From: Microbacterium lushaniae
GTDB lineage: Bacteria; Actinomycetota; Actinomycetes; Actinomycetales; Microbacteriaceae
Direction: 5' to 3'
Assembly: GCF_008727775.1 (NCBI RefSeq)
Contig: NZ_CP044232.1
Coordinates: forward strand, 2,170,001-2,234,000
DNA: 64,000 nucleotides
This document shows, in pieces, positions 1 through 8,514 of the stretch. Every line of letters begins with the position of its first letter. Position 1 is the stretch's first letter. The notes under the pieces were generated by a model, which ran no database searches, was not told the DNA's origin, and saw only the letters and a program-made list of their open reading frames with translations. The position numbers were made by a program, and so were the translations under genes.

Positions 1-1080
1 TTCAGCCCACGCGGAATCCCGGCCAACTACCGCACGATGCAGGGCTTCGGTGTGAACACGTACAAGTGGGTGAACGCCGCCGGCGAGACGGTGCTGGTGA
101 AGTACCACTGGTTGCCGCGCGCCGGGGTGAAGAGCCTCACCGACGACGACGCCGCCAACATCCAGGCCACCGACCTCGGCCATGCCTCGAAGGATTTGTA
201 CGAGGCCATCGAGTCCGGCGACTACCCGCAGTGGGACCTCTATGTGCAGATGATGAGCGACGACGACCACCCCGAACTGGACTTCGACCCGCTCGATGAC
301 ACCAAGGTGTGGCCGGAGAACGAGTTCGAACCCAAGCTCGTGGGCACCATGACGCTCACCGCCAACGTCAGCGACCATCACAACCAGAACGAGCAGATCG
401 CTTTCGGCACGGGCGTGCTCGTGGACGGCCTGGACTTCTCCGACGACAAGATGCTGGTCGGCCGCACGTTCTCGTACTCGGACACGCAGCGGTACCGCGT
501 GGGACCGAACTACCTGCAGCTGCCGGTGAACAGCCCGAAGAACGCCCGCGTGGCCACCAACCAGCGCGGTGGGCAGATGTCGTACGGCGTGGATCTCGGC
601 GAGGGCCAGAACCCCCACGTCAACTACGAGCCGTCGACCATGGGCGGCTTGCGGGAGGCCGAGTACGCGACCAAGGACGAGCAGGGACCGGTGATCAGCG
701 GGCGCCTCACCCGGGCGCGCATCCCGCGCACGAACGACTACATGCAGGCGGGCCAGCGCTACCAGCTGATGGAGCAGTGGGAGAAGGACGACCTGGTGCG
801 CAACTTCGTGACGCTGATCGGCGAGGCGACGCCGCAGGTCCAGCAGCGGATGGTGTGGCACTTCCTCCTGGCCGACGACGAGCTGGGCCTCCGCGTCGGC
901 GAAGGGCTCGGCATCACCGTCGACGACGTGAAGGGCCTTCCGCCCCTGCAGTCCCAGACGCTGAACGAGGAGGAGCTGCAGCGCCTGCAGAACCTCGGCC
1001 ACAACGGCCCACGCGACGTGTCGGGTCTGACGATGACGCACGTCGTGCCGAACGAGCACGTCGTCATCGAACGGGGCTGA
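1..1080 (+). CDS. Catalase, C-terminal part (gene starts before the window)
   Basis: Monofunctional haem catalase that breaks down hydrogen peroxide to water and oxygen. Frame 1 is open from base 1, so the true start and the N-terminal catalytic His lie outside the window; 359 residues are visible. The stretch GIPANYRTMQGFGVNTYKW is typical of the catalase core. The motif FSYSDTQRYRVGPNY holds the proximal haem-ligand tyrosine (codon 474-476). The protein ends soon after the catalase C-terminal helices, so it belongs to a small-subunit clade rather than the large HPII type. A strong hairpin follows the stop. The family assignment is firm; the exact clade is not. Confidence 0.95.
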   Translation, partial: FSPRGIPANYRTMQGFGVNTYKWVNAAGETVLVKYHWLPRAGVKSLTDDDAANIQATDLGHASKDLYEAIESGDYPQWDLYVQMMSDDDHPELDFDPLDDTKVWPENEFEPKLVGTMTLTANVSDHHNQNEQIAFGTGVLVDGLDFSDDKMLVGRTFSYSDTQRYRVGPNYLQLPVNSPKNARVATNQRGGQMSYGVDLGEGQNPHVNYEPSTMGGLREAEYATKDEQGPVISGRLTRARIPRTNDYMQAGQRYQLMEQWEKDDLVRNFVTLIGEATPQVQQRMVWHFLLADDELGLRVGEGLGITVDDVKGLPPLQSQTLNEEELQRLQNLGHNGPRDVSGLTMTHVVPNEHVVIERG

Positions 1081-1116
1081 CCCACCGGGCCTGTCCGCAC
1101 ACCCGCGTGGGGACTG

Positions 1117-1147
1117 GGCCCCGGGACCGGAAGACGGTCCCGGGGCC
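1117..1147. terminator. Perfect 13-bp hairpin between convergent genes
   Basis: The arms GGCCCCGGGACCG (1117-1129) and CGGTCCCGGGGCC (1135-1147) are perfectly complementary around a 5-base loop. The hairpin sits between the catalase stop and the opposing DUF6506 stop. There is no clear T-run on either strand, so it may be a bidirectional terminator of the GC-rich type. Confidence 0.6.
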
Positions 1148-1446
1148 TAGTGCTCTTCGTCGAACAGCTTCGCCAGGAGCGGTACCGATTCCATGCCGTA
1201 GGTGACTCCGCCGACGGGGACGCGGCCATCCACGGCGGCCGCGACCTCGGCCACCACCTCCGTTCCGAAGCCACCGCAGAGCTCGATCGACTGCGCTCCG
1301 TCATCGACGAGCTCGACCGCGACGGCCGCGGCGGCAGCGGGATCCGGGACGGCGACGATCGTCGTCTTCAGTCCACCCCGACAACGCCTCGCCGGGGAGG
1401 ACGATTCCTTCGCGCCGCCGAGAGCGGAACGCACCCGCGTCACCAA
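1147..1446 (-). CDS. DUF6506 family protein, N-terminus uncertain
   Basis: A small cytoplasmic protein of unknown function. The core VELVDDGAQSIELCGGFG and the end VPVGGVTYGMESVPLLAKLF match the DUF6506 pattern of about 100 residues. The first 30 residues (Arg/Ser/Gly-rich) do not look like the usual DUF6506 start. A second minus-strand frame just upstream encodes MTIAWAVGDAGAF, which looks more like a family N-terminus. A frameshift around 1385-1430 or a wrong start is therefore possible. It converges with the catalase gene. Confidence 0.7.
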   Translation of the reverse strand: MVTRVRSALGGAKESSSPARRCRGGLKTTIVAVPDPAAAAAVAVELVDDGAQSIELCGGFGTEVVAEVAAAVDGRVPVGGVTYGMESVPLLAKLFDEEH

Positions 1447-1620
1447 CCGCCCAGGCGATCGTCATGCAGCGTTCACACGTGGGGAACACCGTTGACGCAG
1501 GAGGTGCGGAGCATGGAGTCAACGTTTCGGGCTCTGGGGGCTCGGAACCTGGGGTAGGGATCCATGCGTGCCGACGGCGCTGCGGGTGGGGGCACCGCCG
1601 TCCATGGGGAAGGGAACCCA

Positions 1621-3335
1621 ATGGCACGCATTCCATCCACGCACCGACACCGCCACGGCCACTCGCCAGAGCATCCGGAGAAGGGCGGGGAGCCGACGCC
1701 CGTCATGATCCTGCTCGTGGTGATCGCGACCATCGGGGTGCTGGCGTACGCGGGGTTCCTGCTCGCCCCGGACAGCCGCGGCGATCTGCTGCCGTACGTC
1801 ATGATCATCGTCGCCGAGTCCATCCTCGTCGTGCAGGCGCTGCTGTCGATGTGGACGATCCTCTCCAGCGGCCGCAACCCCCGGGACTACGCCGCGCACG
1901 ACGCCGCCGCGCGCCTCCTGCCGCGTCTGGCCCGCGACGACGACCGCATCCACCTGAGTGGCCGCCCCGTCGTGATCGATGTGCTCGTGACGGTGTACGG
2001 CGAAGACCTCGACACCGTCCGACGCACGGTCACGGCCGCTGTGGGGATGCAGGGGGCGCACCGCACGTGGATCCTCGACGACGGTCGCTCCGACGATGTA
2101 CGGGCCCTGGCCGAGGCCGCCGGCGCCCGGTACGTCCGCCGGCTCAGCTCCCACGGCGCCAAGGCCGGGAACATCAACCACGCCGTGACGCTGGCCAAAG
2201 GCGAGTTCTTCGCCATCTTCGACGCCGATTTCGTCCCGGTGCCGACGTTCCTGCTGCAGACCATGCCGCTGTTCGTGCACGACGACGTCGCGTTCGTCCA
2301 GACGCCGCAGGTGTACGGAAACCTGCACACCGTCGTGGCACGCGGAGCCGCGTACATGCAGACCGTCTTCTACCGGTTCGTCCAGCCCGGACGCAACCGG
2401 TTCAACGCGGCGATCTGCGTGGGGACGAACGTGGTCTTCCGCCGGTCTGCGATCGACGAGGTCGGCGGCATGTACACCGATTCGAAATCCGAAGACGTGT
2501 GGACGTCACTCCTCCTGCACGAGCGGGGGTGGCGCTCGGTCTTCCTCCCCGACGCCCTGGCGGTCGGGGAGGCCCCCGAGACCATCGAGGCCTACAGCAA
2601 GCAGCAACTGCGCTGGGCGACGGGGGCTTCGAGATCCTCCTGCGTCACAACCCGCTGAGCCTGCGACGCCGGCTGACCATGGATCAGCGCATCCAGTACC
2701 TGGTGACGGCGACCTTCTACCTCACCGGCATCTGCCCGCTCCTGCTCCTGCTCGTGCCCCCGCTGGAGATCTACTTCGACCTTCGGCCGATGACCCTCGA
2801 GACCACCGTCTTCACCTGGGCGCTGTACTACGGCGGGTTCTACGCCATGCAGATCCTGCTGGCCTGGTTCGCCGTGGGATCGTTCCGGTGGGAGACGCTG
2901 ACCCTGGCGACGGTCTCGTTCCCGATCTACGCCAAGGCGCTGTGGAACGTCCTTCTGGGGCGGGACATCGGATGGCACGTCACCGGTTCCGCGTCGCGCC
3001 GCTCACCCTTCAACTTCGTCATCCCGCAGACCCTGTTCTTCGTCTTCCTCGCGCTGACGACCCTCGTGGCCGGCTGGCGTGACGTCGACAACGGCGCGCT
3101 GACCCTCGCGACCGCCTGGAACGCCACCAACACCGTGATCCTCGGTGCGTTCCTGGTGACGGCGCTGCGCGAAGCGCGCACCCTGGCGCGACCACAGGAA
3201 CGCACCACACGCTCCGCAGCGCCGGTCGCGACGGCGCCGCTGACGGTGGTCGCACGGCCGCTCCCCCTCGCTCCCCGCCCGGCGGAGCCCGCCGCCGACG
3301 AACCGGCCCTCGTCCCCGCGGGAGGTGCCCGATGA
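1621..3335 (+). pseudogene. Family 2 glycosyltransferase (cellulose/curdlan synthase-like), one-base frameshift
   Basis: A membrane processive beta-glucan synthase. The best start is ATG 1621, preceded by a GGGAAGGGA-type ribosome site; ATG 1564 in the same frame is an alternative. N-terminal membrane segments are followed by the GT2 domain with LDDGRSDD, FDADFVP, SEDVW and QQLRWATG, the four D, DxD, TED and QxxRW motifs. Right after QQLRWATG the frame breaks. The run at 2622-2626 has five Gs where six would continue as GGFEILLRHNPLSLRRR in the next frame, followed by four to five further membrane segments. With one base added, the product is 571 residues. No PilZ domain is visible. It overlaps the next gene by four bases. 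Either a sequencing error or a real inactivation or slippage site. Confidence 0.85.
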
Positions 3336-4063
3336 CGTGGGCGAACCGGCTGAAGATGACCGCCGGCATCCTCATCGTCCTCCTTCTCGTGGCCGCCTTC
3401 ACGGTCGTGTTCAACCAGCGGCAGCAGCGCGTTCTCTCCACGAGCGCGACGATCGTCGCGGAGAGCTACCCGGTCGGCACCGATTACGGCGGCATCGTCA
3501 CCCGGCAGTACGTCGAGGTGGGCGACGAAGTGGCGGTGGGCGATCCGCTCTTCGACGTGCGGAGCCTGCACCTGCAGCGCGACATCGCCTCGGGCCAGGT
3601 CGCGGATCCGGCGCTGGCTGCAGGCGTCTCCGCCGACGGCACCTCGACCATCGCGGCGACGGTGGACGGCACCGTGCGGGAGATCGCCGTCCCGCAGGGC
3701 GGCTTCGCCCAGGCCGGGGGCATGCTGGCGACCGTCGATGAGAATGCCTCGCTGTTCGTGGAAGCGGAGTTCCAGCTTTCCGCACGGGACTACGCGCGCA
3801 TCGACGAGGGAAACGACGTCGAACTGCTGCTGCCCAATCAAGCGGTGCTGCCAGGCGCGGTCGTCGGCATCGAAGTGACGACCGTCGACGGGCAGGCGCT
3901 GTCCACGGTGCGGATCGAGAGCGCGGAGCTGTCGAACAAGAGGGCCACCGGCATGTTCCAGGCCGGGACCCCCGTGCAGGCGACGCTGCAGCTGCGCCAG
4001 GACGGGCCTCTGGCCGGGGTCGGGGATGCGGTGCGCGATCTCCTGCGGAAGGTCGGGCTGTGA
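3332..4063 (+). CDS. Membrane-anchored HlyD/biotinyl-lipoyl-like protein
   Basis: 243 residues. One N-terminal membrane helix (about residues 9-26) is followed by an outside part. Two half-motifs, VGTDYGGIVTRQYVEVGDEV and ATVDGTVREIAVPQGG, look like split biotinyl-lipoyl (barrel-sandwich) halves of HlyD adaptors, and a beta-rich region follows. It starts with ATGA overlapping the synthase stop and ends overlapping the GH81 gene start. By position it probably helps the polysaccharide synthase export or guide the chain, as HlyD-like partners do in alginate and other exopolysaccharide systems. That role is inferred. Confidence 0.7.
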   Translation: MTWANRLKMTAGILIVLLLVAAFTVVFNQRQQRVLSTSATIVAESYPVGTDYGGIVTRQYVEVGDEVAVGDPLFDVRSLHLQRDIASGQVADPALAAGVSADGTSTIAATVDGTVREIAVPQGGFAQAGGMLATVDENASLFVEAEFQLSARDYARIDEGNDVELLLPNQAVLPGAVVGIEVTTVDGQALSTVRIESAELSNKRATGMFQAGTPVQATLQLRQDGPLAGVGDAVRDLLRKVGL

Positions 4064-6066
4064 CCGCCCGCCGGCTGATGGCGGCGCTGGCGTTCAGCGC
4101 GGCGCTCGTCTCCACCGGATGCACCGCCGCGACGCCTGCGGATGAGGCTGCCCCCGCCGGTGCGGGCGCGGCGGAGCCGTCGGCATCGATCGCCGCACTG
4201 CCGGTGGAGAGCATGGCGCAGATCGGCAAGGCTCGCCTCGCAGAGGATCTCATCCCGCCGACCAACCGCTGGTATTCCGGCCTGATCTTCGGCGCGGAAC
4301 CGCAGCCGGTCTACCCGTTCCCCATCGCCTTCGCCGCCGACGACGACGCGTTCACCGTCGACCTGCCAGAGGTGAGCACAACGGAGAAGACCATCGCCGC
4401 CTCCTTCGGCGGAGGGTTGCGCGTCGGGCTGGACGCCGACCGCTTCGCGGCGGTGCGGGCAGATCCGGTGTCGGTCACCCTGCGCTGGTCGGACGGTGAC
4501 GCTCCGGTCGGCGACGTCACCATCGCCGAGGGGTCGCCCGTCGTGGGCTTCACCGCCGCGCGCGACAGCGCGCTGGTTCCCGCCGCGCCGCTGCGCACGG
4601 CCGGCGATGGCGTGTGGACCGCCGCCACAGACGGAACGAGCTTCGGGGTCGTCGCACCCGGGGCCCGCTGGGACGGGCAGACGCTGACCGTCCCGGAGGG
4701 AGGTCATGCGCAATGGTTCGCCATGCCCGAAGGCGCCGACGTGACCGAGTGGGCAGACGCCCTGGACGCGCCGATCGAAGCGGTGCGCGTGGAGCCCGGC
4801 ACGACCGCCTCGGGTTCGTCAACAACCCTGACCTATGCCGGGACGGACAGCACCGTGCTCGTGCCGTTCCCGACCTATGCCGACGCGGGTTCGGACTGCG
4901 AGCTGGGCACTTTCTCTACGGCCTACGGCGACGCGGATGCCTGTCGCGGTACGGAGCTGGCGTGGACGGTGCCCGAGATCGCGCCGCGCGCGTCGTTCGA
5001 TCTGGACGGGATCGACGGCGACACCCGGGCGGCCATCGTGGCTCAGGTCGCCGCGGATCTGGATGCCACGCCCGCACTCCCCGCCGACACCTACTACGGC
5101 GGCAAGGCCCTCGCCCGGCTCGGCGCGCTCCTCACCCTGGCGCGCGACCTCGGCGACACGGCACTGACCGAACGCGTCGCAGACCGGTTGTGGACCGAGC
5201 TCGCACCGTGGGCAGAGGCGGATGGCTGCCGCGAACGTGACAGTCGCTGCTTCGTTTACGACGACGGATTGCGGACCGTCGTCGGCCTGACGCCGTCCTT
5301 CGGGTCGGAGGAAGGCAATGACCACCACTTCCACTACGGCTACTTCCTGGCGGCCTCCGCCGCCCTCGTCTCCGCCCAGCCGGACAAGGCCGCTGAACTG
5401 ACAACGGTGATGGACGCTCTCGCCGCCGACATCGCCGGCGGTGCGGCGGCGGACGCGCTCCCGCCCCTCCGCGTGTTCGACCCGTACCGCGGGCACTCGT
5501 GGGCGTCGGGGCTGTCCCCCTTCGCCGACGGGAACAACCAGGAGTCCAGCTCCGAAGCGGTCGCGGCGTGGAACGGCCTGGCGCTGTGGGCCGAGATCCG
5601 CGGGGACGATGGACTGGCTCAGACCGCGGCGTGGCTGCTGTCGGCGGAAGTGGCCGCAGCGCGCGCCCTGTGGCTCGAGCCCGACCCCGCCACCCTCGCC
5701 GACGGGTTCGCCCACCCCATCGTGTCGCTGACGTGGGGCGGCAAGCGCGACTATGCCACGTGGTTCAGTCCAGAACCGTCGGCGATCCTCGGCATCCAGG
5801 TGCTGCCCCTGACCCCCGTCACGCTGAATTACCTCGGGCAGGACCCGGATCGCGTCGCCGCGAACGTCTCCGACGCGGGCCCCCGCGCGTTCAGCGGCCC
5901 GCTGGGCGAGTACGTCCTGATGTATTCGGCGTTGGGCGGCGCCACCTCTCACGCCGCCGCGACGGAGACCGTGGCGGCGCTGCCTGCCGACGGCGTGGAC
6001 GACGGCAACTCCAAGGCCGTCATGATGGCGTGGCTCGCCGCGATCGAGGCCTCACCCGGACGTTGA
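4060..6066 (+). CDS. GH81 endo-beta-1,3-glucanase, lipoprotein
   Basis: 668 residues starting at GTG 4060, which overlaps the upstream stop (GTGA). A signal peptide ends in the lipobox LVSTGC, so the protein is probably anchored on the outer face of the membrane. The glycoside hydrolase family 81 signatures are clear: DHHFHYGYFLAASAAL, then RGHSWASGLSPFADG and NQESSSEAVAAWNGLALW, the last containing the conserved catalytic glutamates. GH81 enzymes cut beta-1,3-glucan. Its coupling to a GT2 synthase mirrors cellulose operons that carry their own cellulase, and points to a beta-1,3-glucan product. Confidence 0.93.
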   Translation: MTARRLMAALAFSAALVSTGCTAATPADEAAPAGAGAAEPSASIAALPVESMAQIGKARLAEDLIPPTNRWYSGLIFGAEPQPVYPFPIAFAADDDAFTVDLPEVSTTEKTIAASFGGGLRVGLDADRFAAVRADPVSVTLRWSDGDAPVGDVTIAEGSPVVGFTAARDSALVPAAPLRTAGDGVWTAATDGTSFGVVAPGARWDGQTLTVPEGGHAQWFAMPEGADVTEWADALDAPIEAVRVEPGTTASGSSTTLTYAGTDSTVLVPFPTYADAGSDCELGTFSTAYGDADACRGTELAWTVPEIAPRASFDLDGIDGDTRAAIVAQVAADLDATPALPADTYYGGKALARLGALLTLARDLGDTALTERVADRLWTELAPWAEADGCRERDSRCFVYDDGLRTVVGLTPSFGSEEGNDHHFHYGYFLAASAALVSAQPDKAAELTTVMDALAADIAGGAAADALPPLRVFDPYRGHSWASGLSPFADGNNQESSSEAVAAWNGLALWAEIRGDDGLAQTAAWLLSAEVAAARALWLEPDPATLADGFAHPIVSLTWGGKRDYATWFSPEPSAILGIQVLPLTPVTLNYLGQDPDRVAANVSDAGPRAFSGPLGEYVLMYSALGGATSHAAATETVAALPADGVDDGNSKAVMMAWLAAIEASPGR

Positions 6067-6121
6067 GCCATGTGTCCCTGACCTGGACCTGGATCCGGAC
6101 GGCAGAGGCGGCCGGAAACAG

Positions 6122-6157
6122 AAAAGCCCCGGAAACTGGCGAGAGTTTCCGGGGCTT
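6122..6157 (-). terminator. Rho-independent terminator of tRNA-Lys
   Basis: A perfect 14-bp stem (6124-6137 with 6144-6157, loop of 6). Read on the minus strand it ends in GGGGCTTTT. It lies just 3' of the minus-strand tRNA. It may also stop transcription from the GH81 operon. Confidence 0.85.
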
Positions 6158-6159
6158 CG

Positions 6160-6232
6160 TGCACCCCCAGGGACTTGAACCCTGAACCCACTGATTAAGA
6201 GTCAGTTGCTCTGCCGATTGAGCTAGAGGTGC
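6160..6232 (-). tRNA. tRNA-Lys (anticodon CTT)
   Basis: A complete cloverleaf on the minus strand. Acceptor arms GCACCTC and GGGGTGC, D-arm GCTC/GAGC, anticodon stem ACTGA/TCAGT with loop CTCTTAA (anticodon CTT), T-arm CAGGG-TTCAAGT-CCCTG, discriminator A. The CCA end is not encoded. Confidence 0.97.
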
Positions 6233-6336
6233 AGGTCGCCGATGCCGTTTCCAGCGGGGCGAACCGAGGGTTTACATTACCATCCGGATCCACCCCGCCG
6301 CGAATCGAGGGCGCCGCGCGCCTGTAGCCTGGACGC

Positions 6337-7182
6337 GTGTGCCCTGCCGCCGACGCGCTGCCTTCTCTGACCGGTCCGTACGCCGACGATCTCGTTCTCG
6401 CGCTCAGACTGGCGGATGCGGCGGACGCGGTGACGATGGCACGGTTCGATTCCGGCGACCTCGACGTGTCGGCCAAGGCGGATGAGTCGTACGTCACGGA
6501 GGCCGACCTGGCCGCCGAACGGGAGATCCGAGCGATCCTCGCCACCGAGCGCCCTGACGACGGCGTCCTGGGGGAAGAGTACGGATCCCGTGGGGCCGGT
6601 CTCCGGCGCTGGGTGATCGACCCCATCGACGGCACTCACAACTATCTGCGCGGCATCCCGGTGTGGGCGACTCTGATAGCCCTCACCGTCGACGGCGCGC
6701 CGACGGTCGGGGTGGTGAGCCAGCCGGCCATCGGGCGGCGGTGGTGGGCCGCGCGATCCGCCGGCGCGTGGACCTCCGCACCCGACGGCCGTGTGCGGCG
6801 CATCCATGTCTCCGACGTGTCGACTCTCGAGCGGGCGAGCATCAGCTTCCAGAGCATCGCGCAGTGGGCCGGTGCGGGGCACCTGCCCGCGCTGCTCGAA
6901 CTCTCCCGGAGCGTCTGGCGCGACCGCGGCTACGGTGACGCTCTCCCGTACATGTGGCTCGCCGAGGGGCGACTGGAGATGGTCGCCGAGTTCGACGTGA
7001 AGGAGTACGACATCGCCGCGCTGGCGCCGATCGTCACGGAGGCGGGCGGCCGGTTCACGGCGTACGACGGCTCCGACTCGCTCATCGAAGGGTCATCGCT
7101 CGCCACGAACGGCGTCCTGCACTCCGCCTTCCTCGACCTCCTGCACGCCACCGGCGCCCGCGACGTGAAAGAGCCCGCATGA
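6337..7182 (+). CDS. hisN: Inositol monophosphatase-fold phosphatase, probable histidinol-phosphatase HisN
   Basis: 281 residues, GTG start. The metal-binding motifs of the IMPase superfamily are present: LGEEYG (Glu), then WVIDPIDGTHNYLRG (DPIDGT), and near the end EFDVKEYDIAALAPIVTEAGG. The layout (LADAADAVTMARF at the N-terminus) is that of the actinobacterial HisN group, which removes phosphate from histidinol phosphate. A role on other sugar or inositol phosphates cannot be excluded. The stop overlaps the start of the next gene (ATGA). Confidence 0.85.
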   Translation: MCPAADALPSLTGPYADDLVLALRLADAADAVTMARFDSGDLDVSAKADESYVTEADLAAEREIRAILATERPDDGVLGEEYGSRGAGLRRWVIDPIDGTHNYLRGIPVWATLIALTVDGAPTVGVVSQPAIGRRWWAARSAGAWTSAPDGRVRRIHVSDVSTLERASISFQSIAQWAGAGHLPALLELSRSVWRDRGYGDALPYMWLAEGRLEMVAEFDVKEYDIAALAPIVTEAGGRFTAYDGSDSLIEGSSLATNGVLHSAFLDLLHATGARDVKEPA

Positions 7183-7754
7183 GAATCCCCCGCCTCGTGA
7201 CTTCCCTCGCGATCGCTGTGCCCCTCGTCCTGCTCGCGGGGTGCGCGAACGAGAACACGCCACAGACCACCCCCACGACGCCGGGTCCGCCGACGTCCGT
7301 GCCCACCTCCCCCGCTCCGACGCCCTCGGGCGATGGCGCCGACGTCGACCCGACGGAGCCGACGTGCGAGACGATCGTGCCCGCCGGCGTCGTGGCGGAG
7401 TTCGAGAAGGTCGGATGGAGCGCTCAGGCGCAGCCTTTCCGCATCGGCGGCATCGAGATCCCCGGCGGCATCCAGTGCACGTGGGGCGACTATTCCGTCG
7501 CCACCGACCACGTCCAGATCTACGGGTGGGCTCCCATCGAGGACGCGCAGATCCAGCGCGCCCAGTCCGAGCTCATCGGGTCGGGATGGCGCCGCGAGGA
7601 GGGCGAGGGCGGGTTCTACGTCACCGAGAGCACCGATACCGTCATCGCGCCGGATGAGAACGGGTACGGCTTCACGTACTTCTTCAGCGACGCGTGGGTG
7701 ACGATGGCCGACACCAAGCAGGGCCTCGTGCTCGTGGAGTGGCCCCCGAGCTGA
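7179..7754 (+). CDS. Hypothetical lipoprotein
   Basis: 191 residues starting at ATG 7179, overlapping the hisN stop. The signal peptide ends in the lipobox LLAGC, followed by a Thr/Pro-rich linker (PTTPGPPTSVPTSPAPTPS) of the kind that spans the cell wall. The folded part has two Cys (CETIVPAG and IQCTWGDY) that could pair. No family is recognised with certainty. Confidence 0.8.
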   Translation: MRIPRLVTSLAIAVPLVLLAGCANENTPQTTPTTPGPPTSVPTSPAPTPSGDGADVDPTEPTCETIVPAGVVAEFEKVGWSAQAQPFRIGGIEIPGGIQCTWGDYSVATDHVQIYGWAPIEDAQIQRAQSELIGSGWRREEGEGGFYVTESTDTVIAPDENGYGFTYFFSDAWVTMADTKQGLVLVEWPPS

Positions 7755-7831
7755 CGCGCCGCGGTGCGGGCGCCCGACTTCGCCGACGCACCCTCCCTGC
7801 GCCCCGTCGATCGTCCACCGGCCGCATCCGC

Positions 7832-7911
7832 CCGAACTCCTCAAAGCCCGCGCCTCCGCCGCCCCATCGGCCCGGTTTCGGCGCATCCCCGCCCGGATCC
7901 GAGGAGTTCGG
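7832..7911. repeat. 80-bp inverted-end repeat, copy 1
   Basis: It begins CCGAACTCCTC and ends GAGGAGTTCGG, an exact inverted pair of 11 bases. The interior holds GCCCCATCGGCCC. Copies 2 and 3 nearby are the same length and about 88-96% identical. It lies in the 635-bp gene-free stretch 7755-8389. Confidence 0.9.
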
Positions 7912-8071
7912 AACCGGCGCCGCCGCGCACTGACGCGCGGAGGCACCCATACGCGCAGCGCGCGGGCGGTGCGCGGTGTGCCTGTGCCCGGCATCCTTCA
8001 CGCCGCCGCCGTACCGTCCGACCCGCCGCCCCGCCCGACGCCGCCGCCGGCCGCCCGACCCGCCGCCCCGC

Positions 8072-8151
8072 CCGAACTCCTCAAAACCCGCGCCTTCACC
8101 GCCCCATCGGCCCAGTTCCGGCGCGTCCCGGCCCGGATGTGAGGAGTTCGG
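8072..8151. repeat. 80-bp inverted-end repeat, copy 2
   Basis: Same ends (CCGAACTCCTC and GAGGAGTTCGG) and length as copy 1, with about nine internal base changes. The flank GAACC(G/T)GCGCCGCCGCGCAC is shared with copy 1, so the duplicated unit is a little longer than the inverted-end element. Confidence 0.9.
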
Positions 8152-8185
8152 AACCTGCGCCGCCGCGCACCGACCGCCGCCCCGC

Positions 8186-8256
8186 CCGACCCCGCAACCC
8201 CGTCCGACCCCGCAACCCCGTCCGACCCTGCAACCCCGTCCGACCCGCAGCCCCGC
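8186..8256. repeat. 18-bp tandem repeat, three full copies and a part
   Basis: The unit CCGACCCCGCAACCCCGT occurs at 8186-8203 and 8204-8221, and with one change at 8222-8239. A degraded fourth copy follows. It lies between copies 2 and 3 of the 80-bp element. Confidence 0.85.
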
Positions 8257-8274
8257 CCAAGCCGGCCGCCCCGC

Positions 8275-8354
8275 CCGAACTCCTCAAGACCCGCGCCTCC
8301 GCCGCCCCATCGGCCCGGTTTCGGCGCATCCCCGCCCGGATCCGAGGAGTTGGG
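8275..8354. repeat. 80-bp inverted-end repeat, copy 3
   Basis: Nearly identical to copy 1 inside; the last arm is GAGGAGTTGGG, one base off the perfect inverted repeat. The rest of 7755-8389 is GC-rich, proline/arginine-coding low-complexity sequence with no supportable gene. Confidence 0.88.
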
Positions 8355-8389
8355 GACGGACCCGCGGCGCCAAGCGCGACTGAGAGCGC

Positions 8390-8506
8390 TCACTCCCCCA
8401 GGCGCAGGATGCGGGCCGCCATCGCATCGGGATCCCACCCGTGATGGCGGCCTGCGATGCGCTCGGCGACCCACCCGTCGCGGATGCGACCGTCGAACAT
8501 GGTCAT
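8390..8506 (-). CDS. Small 38-residue protein downstream of TetR
   Basis: A short minus-strand frame, MTMFDGRIRDGWVAERIAG at its start, ending ILRLGE. It has a good ribosome site (AGGGAAGGGC before ATG) and starts eight bases after the TetR stop, so it would be co-transcribed. The sequence is balanced and not low-complexity. No family is recognised. The case rests on position and the ribosome site. Confidence 0.5.
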   Translation of the reverse strand: MTMFDGRIRDGWVAERIAGRHHGWDPDAMAARILRLGE

Positions 8507-8514
8507 GCCCTTCC

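Noticed and set aside
7755..8389. CRISPR-like array
   Set aside because: Three 80-bp copies and an 18-bp tandem repeat have no regular unique spacers, and there are no cas genes in the window.
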